From assembly GCF_002213425.1 (NCBI RefSeq), contig NZ_NJGV01000001.1, forward strand, positions 248,001 to 312,000: 64,000 nt of DNA, read 5' to 3'. A program made the position numbers and the translations under genes. This document shows positions 1 to 8,618 of the stretch, one piece after another. Source of the DNA: Herbaspirillum aquaticum (GTDB lineage: Bacteria; Pseudomonadota; Gammaproteobacteria; Burkholderiales; Burkholderiaceae_D). The notes beneath the pieces are model-generated. The model saw only the letters and a program-made list of their open reading frames with translations. It was not told the origin of the DNA and made no database searches. Numbering within the stretch: position 1 is the first letter of the stretch; each line of letters begins with the position of its first letter.

Positions 1-1571
1 CGATACGCGGAAAGCCGTGCATGTTCATCAAAGATCGCCTGCGGGCCATCGAAATCAAATCCTGCAAAGCCCATGCGCCGCGCGACCTCGCAGATGATCT
101 GCCAGTCACCGCGCGCCTCGCCCGGTGCCGTGAGGAAAGCCCGCTGCCGCGAAATGCGGCGCTCGGAATTGGTGACCGTCCCGTCCTTCTCGCCCCAGGC
201 CAGCGCCGGTAGCAGCACGTGGGCCAGCGCATTGGTATCGGTCTGCGTGATGACGTCGGAAGACACCACCAGCTCGCACTTCTGCAGCGCTCGCTGCACC
301 AGGTCGGCATCGGGCAGGCTCACCAGCGGATTGGTGGCCATGATCCACACCGCCTTGATGCGGCCCTCCTCGATGGAGCGGAACATGTCCACGGCCTTCA
401 AGCCCGGCTTGTCGGCGATGCGCGGGGATTGCCAGAAGCCTTGCACGATCTCTCGATGCAAGGGCTGGTCCAGGTCCATGTGTGCGGCCAGCATGTTGGC
501 CAGGCCGCCGACCTCGCGCCCGCCCATGGCATTGGGCTGGCCGGTGATGGAGAAGGGGCCCATGCCGGGCCTGCCGATGCGGCCCGTGGCCAGGTGGCAG
601 TTGATGATGCTGTTGACCTTGTCAGTGCCGACCGAGGATTGGTTCACGCCCATGGAGAAGCCAGTGACCACCTTCTCCGTCTCGGCAAAGGCTTCGTAAA
701 AGGCCAGCAGGTCTTGCAGATCCACCTTGCAGATGCGCGCTACCGTGGCCGGATCGGCGCACTCGGCATCGGCCACCGCCAGCGCTTCCTCGAAGCCCTT
801 GGTGTGCGCGGCGATGAAGGCGTTGTCGCGCAGGCCGCGATGGGCGAGGTAGCTCATCAAACCATTGAAGAGCCACACATCCGTGCCCGCCTTGACGGGC
901 AGGTGCAGGTCCGCCAGTTCGCAGGTCGCGGTGCGGCGCGGGTCGATCACGACCAGGCGCAGGGCAGGGCGGGTTTCTTTGAGCTTGGCGATGCGCTGGA
1001 AGAGGATGGGATGGCACCACGCGGCATTGGAGCCGACCAGCACGATCAGGTCGGCCAGTTCCAGGTCTTCGTAGCAGACCGGCACCAGGTCTTCACCGAA
1101 GGCGCGCTTGTGGCCGGCTACGGCCGAGGACATGCACAGCCGTGAATTGGTATCGATGTTGGCGCTGCCGATGTAGCCCTTCATGAGCTTGTTGGCGATG
1201 TAGTAGTCCTCGGTCAGCAATTGTCCCGAGACATAGAGTGCGACCGCATCCGGACCATGTTCGGCAATGACGGCCGAGAACTTGCTCGCCACCTGCTCCA
1301 GCGCCTGGTCCCAGGAGACCTGCTGCAATGCGCCTTGCGCATCGCGTACTTGCGGATGCAGCAGGCGGCCATCCAGGTCCACCGTCTCCGCGAGGGCCGA
1401 TCCTTTCACGCACAGGCGGCCGAAGTTGGCCGGATGCTGCGCGTCGCCCTGCACGCTGATGCGGCCATCGTCCTTCAGCGAAGCCGTCACGCCGCAGCCC
1501 ACGCCGCAGTAGGGGCAGGTGGTCGAGGTGGTGGCCACGGCCAGGGCCAGCGGGGTCTGTGCAAGGTTCAT
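1..1571 (-). CDS. nasA: Assimilatory nitrate reductase catalytic subunit (partial, 3' end outside window)
   Basis: Cytoplasmic molybdopterin enzyme that reduces nitrate to nitrite for nitrogen assimilation. The N-terminal CPYCGVGCG segment (residues about 19-27) is the 4Fe-4S ligand motif of this family. The body contains typical family stretches such as GSNAAWCHP, GVNQSSVGTDKVN and GQPNAMGGREVGG. About 523 codons are present; family members are usually 850-920 residues, so the C-terminal part lies beyond the left edge. The start was chosen at the ATG giving MNLAQTPLAL, with a GAGG-like ribosome site upstream. It is the last visible gene of the narK-nirB-nirD-FAD protein-nasA operon, 40 bp after the FAD protein, and its nitrite product feeds NirBD. 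Confidence 0.93.
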   Translation of the reverse strand, partial: MNLAQTPLALAVATTSTTCPYCGVGCGVTASLKDDGRISVQGDAQHPANFGRLCVKGSALAETVDLDGRLLHPQVRDAQGALQQVSWDQALEQVASKFSAVIAEHGPDAVALYVSGQLLTEDYYIANKLMKGYIGSANIDTNSRLCMSSAVAGHKRAFGEDLVPVCYEDLELADLIVLVGSNAAWCHPILFQRIAKLKETRPALRLVVIDPRRTATCELADLHLPVKAGTDVWLFNGLMSYLAHRGLRDNAFIAAHTKGFEEALAVADAECADPATVARICKVDLQDLLAFYEAFAETEKVVTGFSMGVNQSSVGTDKVNSIINCHLATGRIGRPGMGPFSITGQPNAMGGREVGGLANMLAAHMDLDQPLHREIVQGFWQSPRIADKPGLKAVDMFRSIEEGRIKAVWIMATNPLVSLPDADLVQRALQKCELVVSSDVITQTDTNALAHVLLPALAWGEKDGTVTNSERRISRQRAFLTAPGEARGDWQIICEVARRMGFAGFDFDGPQAIFDEHARLSAY

Positions 1572-1611
1572 TGGTATCCTCTGTTACTAATTGCCGTGTT
1601 CGCCGTGAAGG

Positions 1612-2835
1612 CTAGGCAGCATGCTGGCACATGGCCTGTCCGAACGGCAGTTCGCGCCGGAAGGCACTGATGTCGCGGCCGCTCTGGATCAGGTCGAAGT
1701 ACCACGGTCCATCTTTGACATCACCATACAGCACTGCGCCGACCAGGCGCGAGCCACGCAATACCAGGCGCTTGTAGATGCCGCGGCGCGGGTCGCGTAC
1801 CACCAGGTCTTCGGTATCTTCACCGCCGATGAAATCGCCGGCCGAATACAGGTCCACGCCGGTCACCTTGAGTTTGGTCGCCGTGGCCTGCTGCACGTAA
1901 CGGCGATGACCGGCACCGGCCAGGTGCGCACCGCAGACGCGAGCCTGGTCCCAGATCGGGGCCACCAGTCCGAAGGTGGCCTTGCGGTGCTGCACGCATT
2001 CGCCCACGGCATAGATGCGCGGGTCGTAGGTCTGCAAGGTGTCGTCCACGATGATGGCGCGTTCACAATGCAAGCCTGCCGACTTGGCCAGCGCAATGTT
2101 GGGGCGCACGCCCGCCGTCATCACCACCAGGTCAGCCGGAACACTGCTGCCATCCTTGAAGCGCACGGCGGTGACGCGATCCGGGCCGATGATTTCTTCC
2201 GTATGGGCATTGAGCAGGAAGCGCAGGCCCTTGTCTTCCAGCGCCTTTTTCAGCAGGGCGGCAGCGGGCTTGTCCAGTTGCTGGTTCATCAGCGCGTCCG
2301 TGACGTGCACCACGGTCACCTCCATGCCCTGGCGCATCAGGCCATTGGCCGCTTCCAGCCCGAGCAGGCCGCCGCCGATCACCACCGCATGGCGATGGGT
2401 GCGCGCGGCTTGCAGCATGGTGTCCACGTCCTGGATGTCGCGGAAGGCGATCACGCCCGGCAGTTGATGGCCCGGCACCGGGATGATGAAAGGCGTGGAG
2501 CCGGTGGCCAGCAGCAGGCGGTCGTATTTCACGGCCAGACCGGATTGCGCGTGGACGGTGCGCTGGCGGCGGTCGATCTGCACCACCGGGTCGCCCGCAT
2601 GCAGGGTGATGCCGTGTTCGTCATACCAGGCGCGCGGGTTGAGCATGATGTCATCGATGCTCTTGTCGCCGGCCAGTACCGGCGAGAGCATGATGCGGTT
2701 GTAGTTGCCATGCGGCTCGGCACCGAAAACGGTGATGTCGTAGAGATCCGGTGCAAGCTTGAGCAGCTCCTCCACCGTGCGCATGCCGGCCATGCCATTG
2801 CCGACCACGACCAGCGAGGGCTTGGCGGTCGTCAT
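1612..2835 (-). CDS. FAD/NAD(P)-dependent oxidoreductase of the nitrate assimilation operon
   Basis: A 407-residue pyridine-nucleotide-disulphide oxidoreductase-like flavoprotein. It resembles the N-terminal FAD/NADH half of NirB but lacks the sirohaem and Fe-S modules. It shows an FAD-binding GNGMAG motif near residue 10, a second Rossmann motif GGGLLGLE for NAD(P)H in the middle, and the late FAD motif YAVGECVQH. The likely role, inferred from position between nirD and nasA, is to pass electrons from NAD(P)H to the nitrate reductase. The start MTTAKPSLVVVG lies 1 bp after the nirD stop, so the genes are probably translationally coupled. Longer upstream frames only read through nirD. Confidence 0.85.
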   Translation of the reverse strand: MTTAKPSLVVVGNGMAGMRTVEELLKLAPDLYDITVFGAEPHGNYNRIMLSPVLAGDKSIDDIMLNPRAWYDEHGITLHAGDPVVQIDRRQRTVHAQSGLAVKYDRLLLATGSTPFIIPVPGHQLPGVIAFRDIQDVDTMLQAARTHRHAVVIGGGLLGLEAANGLMRQGMEVTVVHVTDALMNQQLDKPAAALLKKALEDKGLRFLLNAHTEEIIGPDRVTAVRFKDGSSVPADLVVMTAGVRPNIALAKSAGLHCERAIIVDDTLQTYDPRIYAVGECVQHRKATFGLVAPIWDQARVCGAHLAGAGHRRYVQQATATKLKVTGVDLYSAGDFIGGEDTEDLVVRDPRRGIYKRLVLRGSRLVGAVLYGDVKDGPWYFDLIQSGRDISAFRRELPFGQAMCQHAA

Positions 2836-2836
2836 C

Positions 2837-3199
2837 TCAGCCACCGATCCAGACTTTGCCTTCGTCGATGCGCGCCGGCCAGGCGGGTACCGAGTTGGCA
2901 GGTTCCTCCAGGCACTGCCCGGTGGTGAGATCGAAGTGATGCTTGTAGATCGGCGAGGCCACCACGATGCGTTCGCCCAGGTTGCCCACCAGCCCGCGCG
3001 AGAGCACGGCGGCCTGGGCATTGGGATCATAGTTGCCGATGGCGAAGACGCGCGGCTGCGGCGCGCCCTGGCTGTGGTCGATGACGTGGAAGATGGCTAC
3101 CTGCTGGTCGCCGATCAGCGCGGCCACGCCCGTGTTGGGGACGATCTCGGCCAGTTCGCAGACGGGGGTCCAGTGCTTGATTTGTTGGTCGCTGTGCAT
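2837..3199 (-). CDS. nirD: Nitrite reductase (NADH) small subunit NirD
   Basis: A 120-residue NirD-type Rieske-fold subunit that partners NirB in reducing nitrite to ammonium. The region ending HHFDLTTGQCLEEP aligns with the second half of a Rieske domain. The usual Cys-His cluster ligands are not present as pairs, which is normal for bacterial NirD, so no 2Fe-2S cluster is expected. The start MHSDQQIKHW was chosen because the longer frame reads into nirB. It sits 26 bp after nirB and 1 bp before the FAD protein gene. Confidence 0.92.
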   Translation of the reverse strand: MHSDQQIKHWTPVCELAEIVPNTGVAALIGDQQVAIFHVIDHSQGAPQPRVFAIGNYDPNAQAAVLSRGLVGNLGERIVVASPIYKHHFDLTTGQCLEEPANSVPAWPARIDEGKVWIGG

Positions 3200-3225
3200 G
3201 CCGGGCTCCTGATGTTTCCTGATGT

Positions 3226-5799
3226 TCAGACGGTCTCGACGACGACGGGAATATCGAGCAGCTTCTTCTCGGCCACCGTGGCCGGTCGGATCTGCCCGCG
3301 TTCCTCGACGAACTTGATGTTGCCGTCGGCCGCCTTGCTGTTGACGAAGTGGCGGAAGCGCTTGCGCGTTTCGGGATCGGTGACGGCCTTCTTCCATTCG
3401 CACTGGTAGGTGTCGACCACGCGCTGCATCTCGGTCTCCAGCTCGGCGGCGATGCCCAGCTTGTCGTCGATGACCACGCTCTTGAGGTAGTCCAGCCCGC
3501 CTTCGAGGTTCTCGCGCCAGGTGCTGGTACGTTGCAGGCGGTCTGCCGTGCGCACGTAGAACATCAGGAAGCGGTCCACGTAACGGGTCAAGGTTTCTTC
3601 ATCCAGGTCGGAAGCGATCAGTTCCGCATGGCGCGGCTTCATGCCGCCATTGCCGCAGACGTACAGGTTCCAGCCCTTGTCGGTGGCGATGATGCCCACG
3701 TCCTTGCCCTGCGCTTCGGCGCATTCGCGGGTGCAGCCTGAGACGCCGAACTTGATCTTGTGCGGCGAGCGCAGGCCCTTGTAGCGGTTTTCCAGGCGCA
3801 CGGCGAAGCCCACGCTGTCGCCCACGCCGTAACGGCACCAGGTCGAGCCGACGCAGGATTTGACGGTGCGCAGCGACTTGCCGTAGGCGTGGCCGGTCTC
3901 GAAACCGGCGGCGATCAGTTCTTCCCAGATGTCAGGCAGCTGGTCCACGCGGGCACCGAAGAGGTCCACGCGCTGGCCGCCGGTGATCTTGGTGTAGAGG
4001 CCGTATTTCTTGGCGATCTGGCCGACCGCGATCAGGCCATCGGGCGTGACTTCGCCGCCGGCCATGCGCGGCACCACCGAGTAGGTGCCATCCTTCTGGA
4101 TGTTGCCGAGGAAGTAGTCGTTGGAATCCTGCAGGCCGGCGTGTTCCTTCTTGAGCACGAAGTCGTTCCACAGCGAAGCCAGCACATTGGCCACCATCGG
4201 CTTGCAGACATCGCAGCCCAGACCCTTGCCGTGCTTGGCCAGCAGTTCATCGAAACTCTTGATCTGGCCCACGCGCACCAAGTGGTGGATTTCCTGGCGC
4301 GAGTAGGGGAAGTGTTCGCAGACATGGTTGTTGACGGCCAGGCCCTGTTTCTTCATCTCGGCCTTCATCACCTGGGTGACCAGCGGCACGCAGCCGCCGC
4401 AGGCGGTGCCGGCCTTGGTGCAAGCCTTCAGGTCGCCGATATTGGTGACGCCCGAGGCCACCGCCGCACACAGCTGGCCCTTGGAGACGTTGTTGCAGGA
4501 GCAGATCTGCGCCGATTCCGGCAGGGCGTCCACGCCCAGGCCCGGTTTTGCCTTGCCGTCGGATTGCGGCAGGATCAGGAATTCCGGCGACTCCGGCAGC
4601 TCGATCTTGTTGAGCATCATCTGCAGCAGCGTGCCGTATTCAGCGGCATCGCCCACCATGACCGCGCCCAGCAGGTGCTTGCCCGATTCGGAGACCACGA
4701 TCTTCTTGTAGATCTGCTTGCGCTCGTCGGTGAACTGGTAGGAGCGGCTGCCGGCTTCCTTGCCGTGCGCATCGCCGATGCTGGCCACGTCCACGCCCAT
4801 GAGCTTGAGCTTGGTGCTCATGTCGGCACCGTTGAAGGCCGGTACTTCGATGGCTTCATCGCGGTGCGAGAGCAGGTGCTTGGCGGCAGTGCGGGCCATG
4901 TCGTAACCCGGGGCGACCAGGCCGAAGATCTTGCCGTTCCACAGCGCGCATTCGCCGATGGCATACACGGCCGCGTCGGACGTGAGGCAGCTGTTGTCGA
5001 TGACGATGCCGCCCCGGTCGCCCACCTTCAGGCCCGCCTGGCGCGCCAGTTCGTCACGCGGGCGGATGCCGGCGGAGAAGACGATCATGTCGGTTTCCAG
5101 GTGCGAGCCATCTTCGAAATTCATGCGATGAGTGTGCTGCTTGCCATCGACGATCTCGACCGTGTTCTTTTGCGTATGGGCGGTCACGCCCAGTTCCTCG
5201 ATCTTCTGGCGCAGGATGCGGCCACCGCTTTCATCGACCTGCACCGCCATGAGGCGCGGCGCGAATTCGACCACGTGGGTTTCCAGCTTCAGGTCACGTA
5301 GGGCCTTGGCGCATTCCAGGCCTAGCAGGCCACCGCCGATGACCACGCCGCTCTTGGAACGGCTGCCGCATTCCAGCATCGCCTCCAGGTCTTCGATGGT
5401 GCGATAGACGAAGCAATCCTTGCGCTGGTTGCCCGCCACCGTCGGCACGAAGGGATAGGAGCCGGTGGCCAGTACCAGTTTGTCATAGGACAGGGTCTCT
5501 TCCGCACCGGCCACATTGACCACCACCTGCTTGCGTTCCAGGTCGATGTGCTGGGCCTTGGCGTTGAGCTTGAGATCGAACTGCACCGGGCTGCGGCCGG
5601 CGTCGAAGAAACCGGGCGCCACCAGCGACAGGTCTTGCGCGCTCTTGCCGGCAAAGAATTCGGAGAGGTGCACGCGGTCGTAGGCCGGGCGCGGTTCTTC
5701 GCACAGGATGGTGACCTTGAGGTCGCCTGCGCCGCTTTCCGCCAGGCATTCCAGGAATTTGTGGCCGACCATGCCGTGGCCGATGACGATGATGTTCAT
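3226..5799 (-). CDS. nirB: Nitrite reductase (NADH) large subunit NirB
   Basis: An 857-residue cytoplasmic sirohaem nitrite reductase, six-electron reduction of nitrite to ammonium. Domain order: N-terminal FAD domain with GHGMVG near residue 8; NAD(P)H motif GGGLLGLE; late FAD motif YAIGECALW; a BFD-like 2Fe-2S region with CSCNN and CTKAGTACGGC; then the sirohaem/4Fe-4S reductase domain with CVGSTWC and GVSGCTREC supplying the four cluster cysteines. Length matches the family (about 850). The start MNIIVIGHG is 11 bp after the narK stop. The much longer open frame upstream is only the narK gene read in another frame. Confidence 0.96.
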   Translation of the reverse strand: MNIIVIGHGMVGHKFLECLAESGAGDLKVTILCEEPRPAYDRVHLSEFFAGKSAQDLSLVAPGFFDAGRSPVQFDLKLNAKAQHIDLERKQVVVNVAGAEETLSYDKLVLATGSYPFVPTVAGNQRKDCFVYRTIEDLEAMLECGSRSKSGVVIGGGLLGLECAKALRDLKLETHVVEFAPRLMAVQVDESGGRILRQKIEELGVTAHTQKNTVEIVDGKQHTHRMNFEDGSHLETDMIVFSAGIRPRDELARQAGLKVGDRGGIVIDNSCLTSDAAVYAIGECALWNGKIFGLVAPGYDMARTAAKHLLSHRDEAIEVPAFNGADMSTKLKLMGVDVASIGDAHGKEAGSRSYQFTDERKQIYKKIVVSESGKHLLGAVMVGDAAEYGTLLQMMLNKIELPESPEFLILPQSDGKAKPGLGVDALPESAQICSCNNVSKGQLCAAVASGVTNIGDLKACTKAGTACGGCVPLVTQVMKAEMKKQGLAVNNHVCEHFPYSRQEIHHLVRVGQIKSFDELLAKHGKGLGCDVCKPMVANVLASLWNDFVLKKEHAGLQDSNDYFLGNIQKDGTYSVVPRMAGGEVTPDGLIAVGQIAKKYGLYTKITGGQRVDLFGARVDQLPDIWEELIAAGFETGHAYGKSLRTVKSCVGSTWCRYGVGDSVGFAVRLENRYKGLRSPHKIKFGVSGCTRECAEAQGKDVGIIATDKGWNLYVCGNGGMKPRHAELIASDLDEETLTRYVDRFLMFYVRTADRLQRTSTWRENLEGGLDYLKSVVIDDKLGIAAELETEMQRVVDTYQCEWKKAVTDPETRKRFRHFVNSKAADGNIKFVEERGQIRPATVAEKKLLDIPVVVETV

Positions 5800-5810
5800 G
5801 GGTGCTCTCC

Positions 5811-7118
5811 TCAGGCTGCAACTTTGCTGTCGGCCAGGGCGGCATCGCCGCTCTTGTCCGACGCGGTGAAACGGATGGCCACTGCGCACAGTGCCGAAAT
5901 GGTCACCAGCACGCCCAGCATCGACAGCGTCTGCTGGGTGTTGCCCAGGCCCTTCATCAGGAAGCCCGCGGCCACTGCACCGACGTTGCCACCGGCACCG
6001 ATGATGCCGGCCACGCCGCCGAGTGCCTTGCGGTCGATGAAGGGCACCAGCGCATAGGTCGCGCCGCAGGCCATGTGGGTGAACAGGCCGAAGCACAGCA
6101 TGGCGATGACGGCGGCCACCACGCTGCCGGCATGGGCGAACCACAGCAGGCCCAGGCCTTCGCCCAGCATCATCACGAAGAGCAGGGTGGCGCGGCGGTT
6201 CAGGCCGCCACGCAGGGCCACCTTGTCCGAGATGTAGCCGCCCAGGGCGCGGGCAAACAGCGCCAGCAGGCCGAAGCTGGCAGCAGCGATACCGGCCGAC
6301 TCCAGCGAAAGCTGGAAGTGATCCACGTAGTAGATGGCGGCGATGTTGTGGATGAAGATCTCCACGCCGAAGCAGGCACCGTAGGTAATGAAGAGCATCC
6401 ACACGCGATAGTTGGCGGCCGCTGCACGGAAGCTGGCCCAGCCGCCGCGCTTGCCGCTTTCGATGGTCACGCCGGCGGCGCGCAGTTCGTCATAGTTGCC
6501 TTCCGGGCAGTCCTGGGTAAAGCGCCAGTAGAGCGCGGCCATCACCAGCATCAGTACGCCCGGCACCAGCAGCGCGGCGCGCCAGCCCCAGCCTTGCGAG
6601 ACGCCCAGCATCAGCATGGCGGCCATCAGCAGGGGCATCACGCCCTGTGCCACGCCGCCGCCCGCATTGCCCCAGCCAGCCGTGGCCGCATTGGCCGTGC
6701 CGACCACGTTGGGGGCGAACATGACCGAGGTGTGGTACTGGGTGATGACGAAGCTGGCACCGACGGCACCGATGAGCAGGCGGAAGAACAGGAAGCTCTC
6801 GTAGGTCTGCGCGAAGGCCACGCCGATCACCGGTACGGCACCGGCCAGGAGCAGGCCGGTATAGGCCTTGCGCGGGCCGAAGCGGTCGCACATGGGGCCG
6901 ATGATGAGGCGCACCAGGATGGTCACGGCCACGGCGGCGATGTTGATATTGGCGATCTGGCCGGGGGTAAGGTGGAATTCACCCTTGATGACCGGCATCA
7001 GCGGCGCGCAGGCGAACCAGGCGAAGAAGCAGACGAAGAAGGCCATCCAGGTCAGGTGGAAGGCGCGCATCTGGGGCGTGCCCAGGGAGAACAGCGCGAT
7101 ACGATTGGATTTGCTCAT
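5811..7118 (-). CDS. narK: NarK/NasA-type nitrate/nitrite MFS transporter
   Basis: A 435-residue inner-membrane major facilitator with about 12 hydrophobic segments. The nitrate-porter signature is visible as GWGNAGGGVAQ in the middle of the first half, with a related GAGGNVGA in the second half. It is the first gene of the assimilation operon and imports nitrate or exports nitrite. The start MSKSNRIALFSLG lies downstream of an intrinsic terminator hairpin (7137-7188), so expression should require read-through of that terminator. An in-frame upstream ATG at 7139 falls inside the terminator U-tract and is unlikely. Confidence 0.93.
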   Translation of the reverse strand: MSKSNRIALFSLGTPQMRAFHLTWMAFFVCFFAWFACAPLMPVIKGEFHLTPGQIANINIAAVAVTILVRLIIGPMCDRFGPRKAYTGLLLAGAVPVIGVAFAQTYESFLFFRLLIGAVGASFVITQYHTSVMFAPNVVGTANAATAGWGNAGGGVAQGVMPLLMAAMLMLGVSQGWGWRAALLVPGVLMLVMAALYWRFTQDCPEGNYDELRAAGVTIESGKRGGWASFRAAAANYRVWMLFITYGACFGVEIFIHNIAAIYYVDHFQLSLESAGIAAASFGLLALFARALGGYISDKVALRGGLNRRATLLFVMMLGEGLGLLWFAHAGSVVAAVIAMLCFGLFTHMACGATYALVPFIDRKALGGVAGIIGAGGNVGAVAAGFLMKGLGNTQQTLSMLGVLVTISALCAVAIRFTASDKSGDAALADSKVAA

Positions 7119-7136
7119 GTCGGGGTCCCGTAAAAA

Positions 7137-7188
7137 CAAAAAGGCGTCCGCTCGAATCCGAGGCCTTGCCTCGTTTCAAGCGGACGCC
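7137..7188 (-). terminator. Intrinsic terminator (attenuator) in the nitrate operon leader
   Basis: On the minus strand a perfect 10-bp stem (GGCGTCCGCT with AGCGGACGCC, 7179-7188 and 7143-7152) encloses a second small hairpin (GAGGC-loop-GCCTC). It is followed directly by a U-rich run (TTTTTGTTTTT). It lies between the promoter and the first gene, about 20 bp before the narK ATG, so it acts as a leader attenuator rather than an end-of-operon terminator. Confidence 0.9.
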
Positions 7189-7207
7189 ATTGTCCGTATG
7201 CATTGCA

Positions 7208-7253
7208 GATCCATCGTTAGATCGGCATCAAAGTGGTGGATCGTCCTTGATCC
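7208..7253 (-). ncRNA. Tandem hexaloop hairpins: ANTAR (NasT/NasR-type) antitermination target
   Basis: In the transcribed leader two short hairpins lie in tandem just before the attenuator. P1 (7238-7253) is GGATC-AAGGAC-GATCC. P2 (7208-7223) is GATCT-AACGAT-GGATC, with one G-U pair. Both have six-base loops with A at position 1 and G at position 4, the known signature of ANTAR-protein RNA targets. They are about 14 nt apart. With the sigma-54 start predicted near 7255, P1 begins at about nucleotide 3 of the transcript. Binding of a nitrate-responsive NasT/NasR-like protein would prevent termination at 7137-7188. No such regulator gene lies in this window. Confidence 0.85.
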
Positions 7254-7265
7254 TGATGGACATTG

Positions 7266-7281
7266 AGCAAAGGCCGTGCCA
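7266..7281 (-). promoter_or_regulatory. Sigma-54 (RpoN) promoter of the narK-nirBD-nasA operon
   Basis: The minus strand reads TGGCACG-GCCT-TTGCT, matching the -24/-12 consensus TGGCACG-N4-TTGCW at essentially every position. The predicted start is near 7255. The gap 7119-7532 also holds the leader, GGTGC half-sites at 7294-7300 (TGGTGCA), 7401-7405 and 7421-7425 that could belong to NtrC sites, and a perfect dyad ATCAT-TGC-ATGAT at 7381-7393. No complete NtrC palindrome is visible. Confidence 0.88.
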
Positions 7282-7532
7282 GGCGGAGGTTTTTGGTGCA
7301 GTGGCAGGCGGGGAGCGGCTTTGCAGGGAGTGAGCGGACATCAGGCGCAACCTCGGCGCTGTGCCGGATCACCGATATATATCATTGCATGATGTATCCC
7401 GGTGCGTGCTGCGCGTTCGTGGTGCGGCGCATCGTAACAGTGCGTGGGTGTGCAGGCCGGGGCAAGTGAAGACGCTGAGGTATCTGTTGCCGCAGGGATA
7501 TCCCGTGTGCACAGGGCAGGGACGAGCAACGC

Positions 7533-7850
7533 TTATCGCGGCTGGAAGGCAATGAGCGCCATGCCCGCCAGCGCCACGGCCACCCCGGCGCAATCCCAAC
7601 CCGAGGGCCGCACGCCGTCCACGGCCCACAGCCACAGCATGGCCACGGCGATGTAGACCCCGCCATAGGCTGCATAGACGCGCCCGGAAGCGGCCTCATG
7701 CAGCGTCAGCAGCCAGGCGAACAGGGCCAGGCTGGCGGCGGCCGGTAGCAGCAGCCAGGCGCTGCGGTCCTGCTTGAGCCAGAGATAAGGGAGATAGCAG
7801 CCGACGATTTCGGCCAAGGCCGTGCAGAGATAGAGGAAAACCGTTTTCAT
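7533..7850 (-). CDS. ynfA: YnfA/UPF0060 family small membrane protein
   Basis: A 105-residue protein with four hydrophobic segments and the family pattern [14 protein letters not shown] near the N-terminus and [12 protein letters not shown] in the middle. Family length is about 108, so it is complete. The fold resembles small multidrug-resistance-type transporters; function is unproven in general. The start MKTVFLYLC was chosen because the longer frame runs into the upstream mgtC gene, whose stop lies 11 bp away. The two are probably cotranscribed. Confidence 0.88.
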   Translation of the reverse strand: MKTVFLYLCTALAEIVGCYLPYLWLKQDRSAWLLLPAAASLALFAWLLTLHEAASGRVYAAYGGVYIAVAMLWLWAVDGVRPSGWDCAGVAVALAGMALIAFQPR

Positions 7851-7861
7851 CGGTGCGTTCG

Positions 7862-8353
7862 TCAGTCTTCTTCGCGAGCGCTGATGTCGGCCCGCTCGTC
7901 GTCGGTCTTGCGCAGCCACTGGCGATGCAGGAAGTGCTCCAGCGGCCGGCCTACCACGAACAGCAGCAGGATCAATCCCGTCGCAATGAGCGCCACGCGC
8001 CACCAGCCAGCTCCGCAAACGATGCCCACTGCAGCGGTGACCCAGATCGAGGCCGCCGTGGTCAGGCCGCGGACTTTTTCGCTGCGCTGTTCATGGATGA
8101 TCACCCCGGCACCGAGGAAGCCGATGCCGGTGATCACGCCCTGGATGGCGCGGCTGACCGCGTCGCGGCTATGCACGTCGGACTCCATCGAGAAATCCAT
8201 GGCGGCCATGGTGACCAGCGCCGCCCCCAGCGCCACCAGGCCCAGGGTCTTCATGCCGGTCGGTTTGCCGCGCAGGTTGCGGTCGATGCCGATGACGCAG
8301 CCGATGAGCATGGCGAAGAGCAGGCGGTAAAAGATTTCCAGATGGTCGGTCAT
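7862..8353 (-). CDS. MgtC/SapB family membrane protein
   Basis: A 163-residue inner-membrane protein with about four or five transmembrane segments. The family hallmarks are [16 protein letters not shown] near residue 20 and [10 protein letters not shown] with [17 protein letters not shown] in the middle. MgtC relatives modulate the F-ATPase or membrane potential under low magnesium, but many MgtC/SapB members have other or unknown roles. The start [13 protein letters not shown] was selected because the upstream extension lacks hydrophobic pattern. Confidence 0.88.
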   Translation of the reverse strand: MTDHLEIFYRLLFAMLIGCVIGIDRNLRGKPTGMKTLGLVALGAALVTMAAMDFSMESDVHSRDAVSRAIQGVITGIGFLGAGVIIHEQRSEKVRGLTTAASIWVTAAVGIVCGAGWWRVALIATGLILLLFVVGRPLEHFLHRQWLRKTDDERADISAREED

Positions 8354-8441
8354 GGGAGGCGGATGCAGTGATCGAGGGCGACATTGTAACCTTGCGGTCC
8401 ACCGCTTTTTCATCCTCCGTCCGGTCCTGCGTCACACGCAT

Positions 8442-8469
8442 AAAAAAGCCCCGTCAACTTCGACGGGGC
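8442..8469 (-). terminator. Intrinsic terminator downstream of the Gly-rich gene
   Basis: Perfect 8-bp stem GCCCCGTC / GACGGGGC with a 6-nt loop, followed on the minus strand by TTTTTT. It lies about 150 bp after the stop of the Gly-rich gene at 8619; the interval 8470-8618 has no recognisable gene. Confidence 0.85.
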
Positions 8470-8618
8470 AAATCAGGCATGGCGGGAGGCTTGCGCTGCG
8501 CCATGCTGCGCTCAAGCATCAAACAACAGCAAACAACGGAGACAACAGGAAAAACAGGTACTGCGGAGACATCAACTGCCTGGAAAGAGCGATGCGCCCA
8601 TCGGTGTGCCGCAATGGA

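Noticed and set aside
7290-7430. NtrC enhancer sites upstream of the sigma-54 promoter
   Set aside because: Only GGTGC half-sites are seen, in direct rather than inverted orientation; no full palindrome, so not listed as a feature.
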